8,017 nucleotides of DNA, from contig JALRGZ010000323.1 in assembly GCA_023253295.1 (NCBI GenBank), forward strand, positions 1-8,017, in the 5' to 3' direction. A model generated the notes under the pieces. The model made no database searches and was not told the DNA's origin. It worked only from the letters and a program-made list of their open reading frames with translations. This stretch comes from Flavobacterium sp. Lineage in GTDB: Bacteria; Bacteroidota; Bacteroidia; Flavobacteriales; Flavobacteriaceae. A program made the translations under genes and the position numbers. Positions 6,007 through 8,017 of the stretch are shown in pieces; the first letter of the stretch is position 1, and each line of letters begins with the position of its first letter.

Positions 6007-7782
6007 ATGCAACAATATATTTCACAACTTAACGAAGCGCAACGCGAACCTGTTTTACAAAAAGAAGGTCCAATGATTATTATCGCTGGTGCAGGTTCAG
6101 GAAAAACCCGTGTATTAACCTTAAGAATTGCTTATCTGATGCATCAGGGAGTGGATGCTTTTAATATTTTGTCGCTCACTTTTACCAATAAAGCGGCTCG
6201 TGAGATGAAAAGCCGTATTGCTGATATTGTTGGAGCAAGTGAGGCCAAAAATCTTTGGATGGGGACTTTTCACTCGATTTTCGCCAAAATTTTACGTTTG
6301 GAAGCTGATAAATTAGGTTATCCTTCCAATTTCACAATTTATGATTCTCAGGATTCTCTTAGAGCCATTTCCGGAATTATCAAAGAAATGCAACTGGATA
6401 AAGATGTTTATAAACCCAAACAGATTTTAGGTCGAATTTCCTCTTTCAAAAATAGTCTGATTACGGTAAAAGCCTATTTCAACGATCCTGATTTGCAGGA
6501 AGCGGATGCAATGGCAAAAAGACCAAGAATGGGGGAAATTTACCGTAATTATGTAGATCGTTGCTTTAAATCAGGAGCGATGGATTTTGATGATTTGTTG
6601 TTGAAAACCAATGAGTTGTTGACGCGTTTTCCGGATGTATTAGCCCGTTATCAGAATCGTTTCAGATACATATTAGTGGACGAGTATCAGGATACAAATC
6701 ATTCACAATATCTGATTGTTCGCGCTTTGTCGGATAAATTTCAAAATATATGTGTGGTAGGAGATGATGCGCAAAGTATTTATGCTTTTCGTGGAGCCAA
6801 TATTAATAATATTTTAAACTTCCAAAAAGATTATCAGGGCGTAAGAACCTTCCGTTTGGAACAAAATTACCGTTCGACACGTAACATTGTGGAAGCTGCT
6901 AATACGGTGATGGATCATAATAAAACCAAACTGGATAAAGTAGTTTGGACAGCCAATGATTTTGGTCCAAAAATCAAAGTGCATCGTAGTTTGACGGATG
7001 CTGAAGAAGGACGTTTTGTGGCTAGTACCATTTTTGAACAAAAAATGCAGCATCAATTAAATAATGGACATTTTGCTATTTTATATCGTACTAATGCACA
7101 ATCCCGTGCTATGGAGGATGCATTGCGTAAAAGAGATATTCCGTATCGTATTTATGGAGGTTTGTCATTTTATCAAAGGAAAGAGATTAAGGACGTACTT
7201 TGTTATTTGCGATTAGTCATTAATCCAAAAGATGAGGAAGCCTTAGTGCGTGTGATTAATTATCCGGCACGTGGAATTGGAGATACAACTATTGAAAAAT
7301 TGACAGTTGCAGCCAATCATTATAAAAGATCAATTTTTGAAATCATGCAAAATATTGATCGCATTGATTTGAAATTAAATGCAGGAACCCGACAAAAACT
7401 ACAGGATTTTGTAACGATGATTCAGAGTTTTCAGGTAATCAATGAAAATCAGGATGCTTTTTACCTGACGGATCATGTTTCTAAAAAGACTGGTTTGGTT
7501 CAGGAATTGAAAAAAGATGCTACTCCTGAAGGAATGACAAGGGTTCAGAATATTGAAGAATTGTTAAATGGTATCAAGGATTTTACTGAAGGTCAAAAAG
7601 AGGTTGATGGAGCGAGAGGTTCATTAGCTGAATTTTTAGAAGATGTGGCTTTGGCTACTGACTTAGATAATGACACCAGTGACGAAGATCGTGTGGCTTT
7701 AATGACCATTCACCTGGCAAAAGGATTGGAGTTTCCACATGTGTTTGTAGTAGGGATGGAAGAAGATTTATATTTCCAATGA
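6007..7782 (+). CDS. uvrD: UvrD/PcrA-type superfamily 1 DNA helicase, 3'-truncated at a chimeric junction
   Basis: A 3'-to-5' SF1A helicase of the kind that acts in nucleotide-excision and mismatch repair and removes RecA filaments. Start is ATG 6007 (MQQYISQLNEAQREPV, the family N-terminus with the Q motif); an in-frame GTG at 5947 would translate repeat and promoter DNA. Motifs seen: I GAGSGKT (residues 28-34), Ia LTFTNKAAREM, II VDEYQD (Asp225-Glu226), III VGDDAQSIYAFRGA, IV/QNYRST and V MTIHLAKGLEF (566-576) followed by VFVVGMEEDL. Homology stops at residues 587-589. Family members normally continue for roughly 180 more residues, including motif VI (YVALTRA) with an ATP-contacting arginine. 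Here two foreign residues (Phe-Gln) and a TGA at 7780 follow, read from an inverted RelA/SpoT fragment. The real CDS evidence ends near 7773. As written the protein could not be an active helicase; the intact gene probably exists in the organism. Confidence 0.95.
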   Translation: MQQYISQLNEAQREPVLQKEGPMIIIAGAGSGKTRVLTLRIAYLMHQGVDAFNILSLTFTNKAAREMKSRIADIVGASEAKNLWMGTFHSIFAKILRLEADKLGYPSNFTIYDSQDSLRAISGIIKEMQLDKDVYKPKQILGRISSFKNSLITVKAYFNDPDLQEADAMAKRPRMGEIYRNYVDRCFKSGAMDFDDLLLKTNELLTRFPDVLARYQNRFRYILVDEYQDTNHSQYLIVRALSDKFQNICVVGDDAQSIYAFRGANINNILNFQKDYQGVRTFRLEQNYRSTRNIVEAANTVMDHNKTKLDKVVWTANDFGPKIKVHRSLTDAEEGRFVASTIFEQKMQHQLNNGHFAILYRTNAQSRAMEDALRKRDIPYRIYGGLSFYQRKEIKDVLCYLRLVINPKDEEALVRVINYPARGIGDTTIEKLTVAANHYKRSIFEIMQNIDRIDLKLNAGTRQKLQDFVTMIQSFQVINENQDAFYLTDHVSKKTGLVQELKKDATPEGMTRVQNIEELLNGIKDFTEGQKEVDGARGSLAEFLEDVALATDLDNDTSDEDRVALMTIHLAKGLEFPHVFVVGMEEDLYFQ

Positions 7783-7898
7783 GATGCTATACCTCTTTCA
7801 GCAAAATCATGCATTTCATTAGTTCTTATTTGAATTTCAATTGGTTTTTTGTAAGACCCAATTACAGAAGTATGAAGAGATTTATATCCGTTGATTTT
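7764..7898 (-). pseudogene. relA: Internal fragment of a RelA/SpoT (p)ppGpp synthetase
   Basis: Read on the minus strand from 7898, 44-45 codons without a stop encode KINGYKSLHTSVIG, then PIEIQIRTNEMH (from the codon for Pro) and FAERGIASHWKYK. GY(K/Q)SLHT and EIQIRT..MH..AE.G.A.HW are hallmark segments of the RelA/SpoT synthetase domain. There is no start, no stop and no remaining domain. The expected preceding residues (a proline before KINGY, as in ..NPK.NGY) are replaced by the sequence of the next fragment at 7899. The sequence looks to me closer to alphaproteobacterial RelA/SpoT (EIQIRT..MH..AERGIASHW) than to Bacteroidota ones, which more often read VEVQIRT..M.D.AE.GLAAHW; that is recall-based inference. 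It is best treated as a misplaced piece rather than a decayed gene. Confidence 0.85.
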
Positions 7899-8017
7899 CC
7901 ATCCACATACCCGCGGCCGTTCCGTAGGGATTGGCCAACAATTCCGCTGTTGCAGGAAGCATGGCTTGGGTGTAATTCATGGCGTTTATTGGCGTGGAAA
8001 TGTATTTGGCAAATAAC
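7899..8017 (-). other. Unrecognised, G+C-richer segment at the window end, possible coding fragment
   Basis: By hand count about 61 of 119 bases are G or C, clearly above the rest of the window. On the minus strand the frame from 8016 is open through 39 codons (LFAKYISTPINAMNYTQAML, continuing through ..LLANPYGTAAGMWM) and then meets a stop at 7884-7882 inside the RelA piece. One other minus-strand frame and one plus-strand frame are also open, so the coding frame is a judgement from its balanced amino-acid composition. I do not recognise the protein. It contains a CCGCGG/GCGGCCG-rich patch at 7911-7919. It does not continue either the helicase or the RelA/SpoT fragment. Confidence 0.5.

Noticed and set aside
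6814..7056. Minus-strand open frame inside the helicase
   Set aside because: It is antisense to conserved helicase motif IV and has no recognisable product.
7764..8017. A natural mobile element inserted into uvrD
   Set aside because: There are no terminal inverted repeats, transposase or integrase, and the inserted sequence is an internal slice of a housekeeping gene followed by another foreign slice; a chimera is simpler.
1..8017. CRISPR array, tRNA, rRNA or toxin-antitoxin locus
   Set aside because: No regularly spaced repeats, cloverleaf-like sequence or rRNA-like block was seen, and no pair of small genes fits a toxin-antitoxin arrangement.

Overview
The window looks like Bacteroidota DNA, most probably Flavobacterium or a close relative. 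The evidence is low G+C coding sequence, no Shine-Dalgarno-like sites before the starts, several TAnnTTTG (-7) boxes of the Bacteroidota type, and protein sequences typical of that group (Lon, a bacterial Dph6-like ATPase, an exported M1 peptidase, a patatin, a small membrane protein and a UvrD/PcrA helicase). It opens inside lon and its last ~250 bases are not collinear with the preceding gene. It may therefore be a whole short contig with a chimeric right end.

Layout: (1) 2-1402 +, the AAA+ and protease domains of Lon, 5'-truncated by the window edge. (2) 1427-1485, a strong bidirectional terminator between lon and the convergent gene. (3) 1484-2221 -, a Dph6-like PP-loop ATPase that apparently starts at TTG. 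(4) 2222-2320, a divergent promoter region. (5) 2321-4381 + and 4387-5286 +, an exported M1 metallopeptidase and a cytoplasmic patatin-like hydrolase 5 nt apart, so probably one operon. (6) 5288-5809 -, a one-helix membrane protein of unknown function that converges on the patatin with a 1-nt gap. (7) 5810-6006, a divergent region carrying a GCAAAG-type repeat with long inverted arms, followed by the uvrD promoter. (8) 6007-~7773 +, a UvrD/PcrA helicase that stops abruptly just after motif V. (9) ~7764-7898 -, a 44-45 codon internal piece of a RelA/SpoT (p)ppGpp synthetase in opposite orientation. (10) 7899-8017 -, about 51% G+C DNA from an unrecognised gene.

The genes are ordinary housekeeping and accessory functions: cytoplasmic protein quality control, an uncharacterised ATP-pyrophosphatase, envelope peptide degradation, lipid hydrolysis and DNA repair. 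I see no evidence that they form one pathway, and no new defence, mobile or regulatory system. The most striking signal is the three-part mosaic at the right end. It is better explained by a chimeric read or assembly, or by amplification, than by biology. The two dispersed-type repeats (near 1441 and 5870-5961) are the most interesting signals likely to be genuine.
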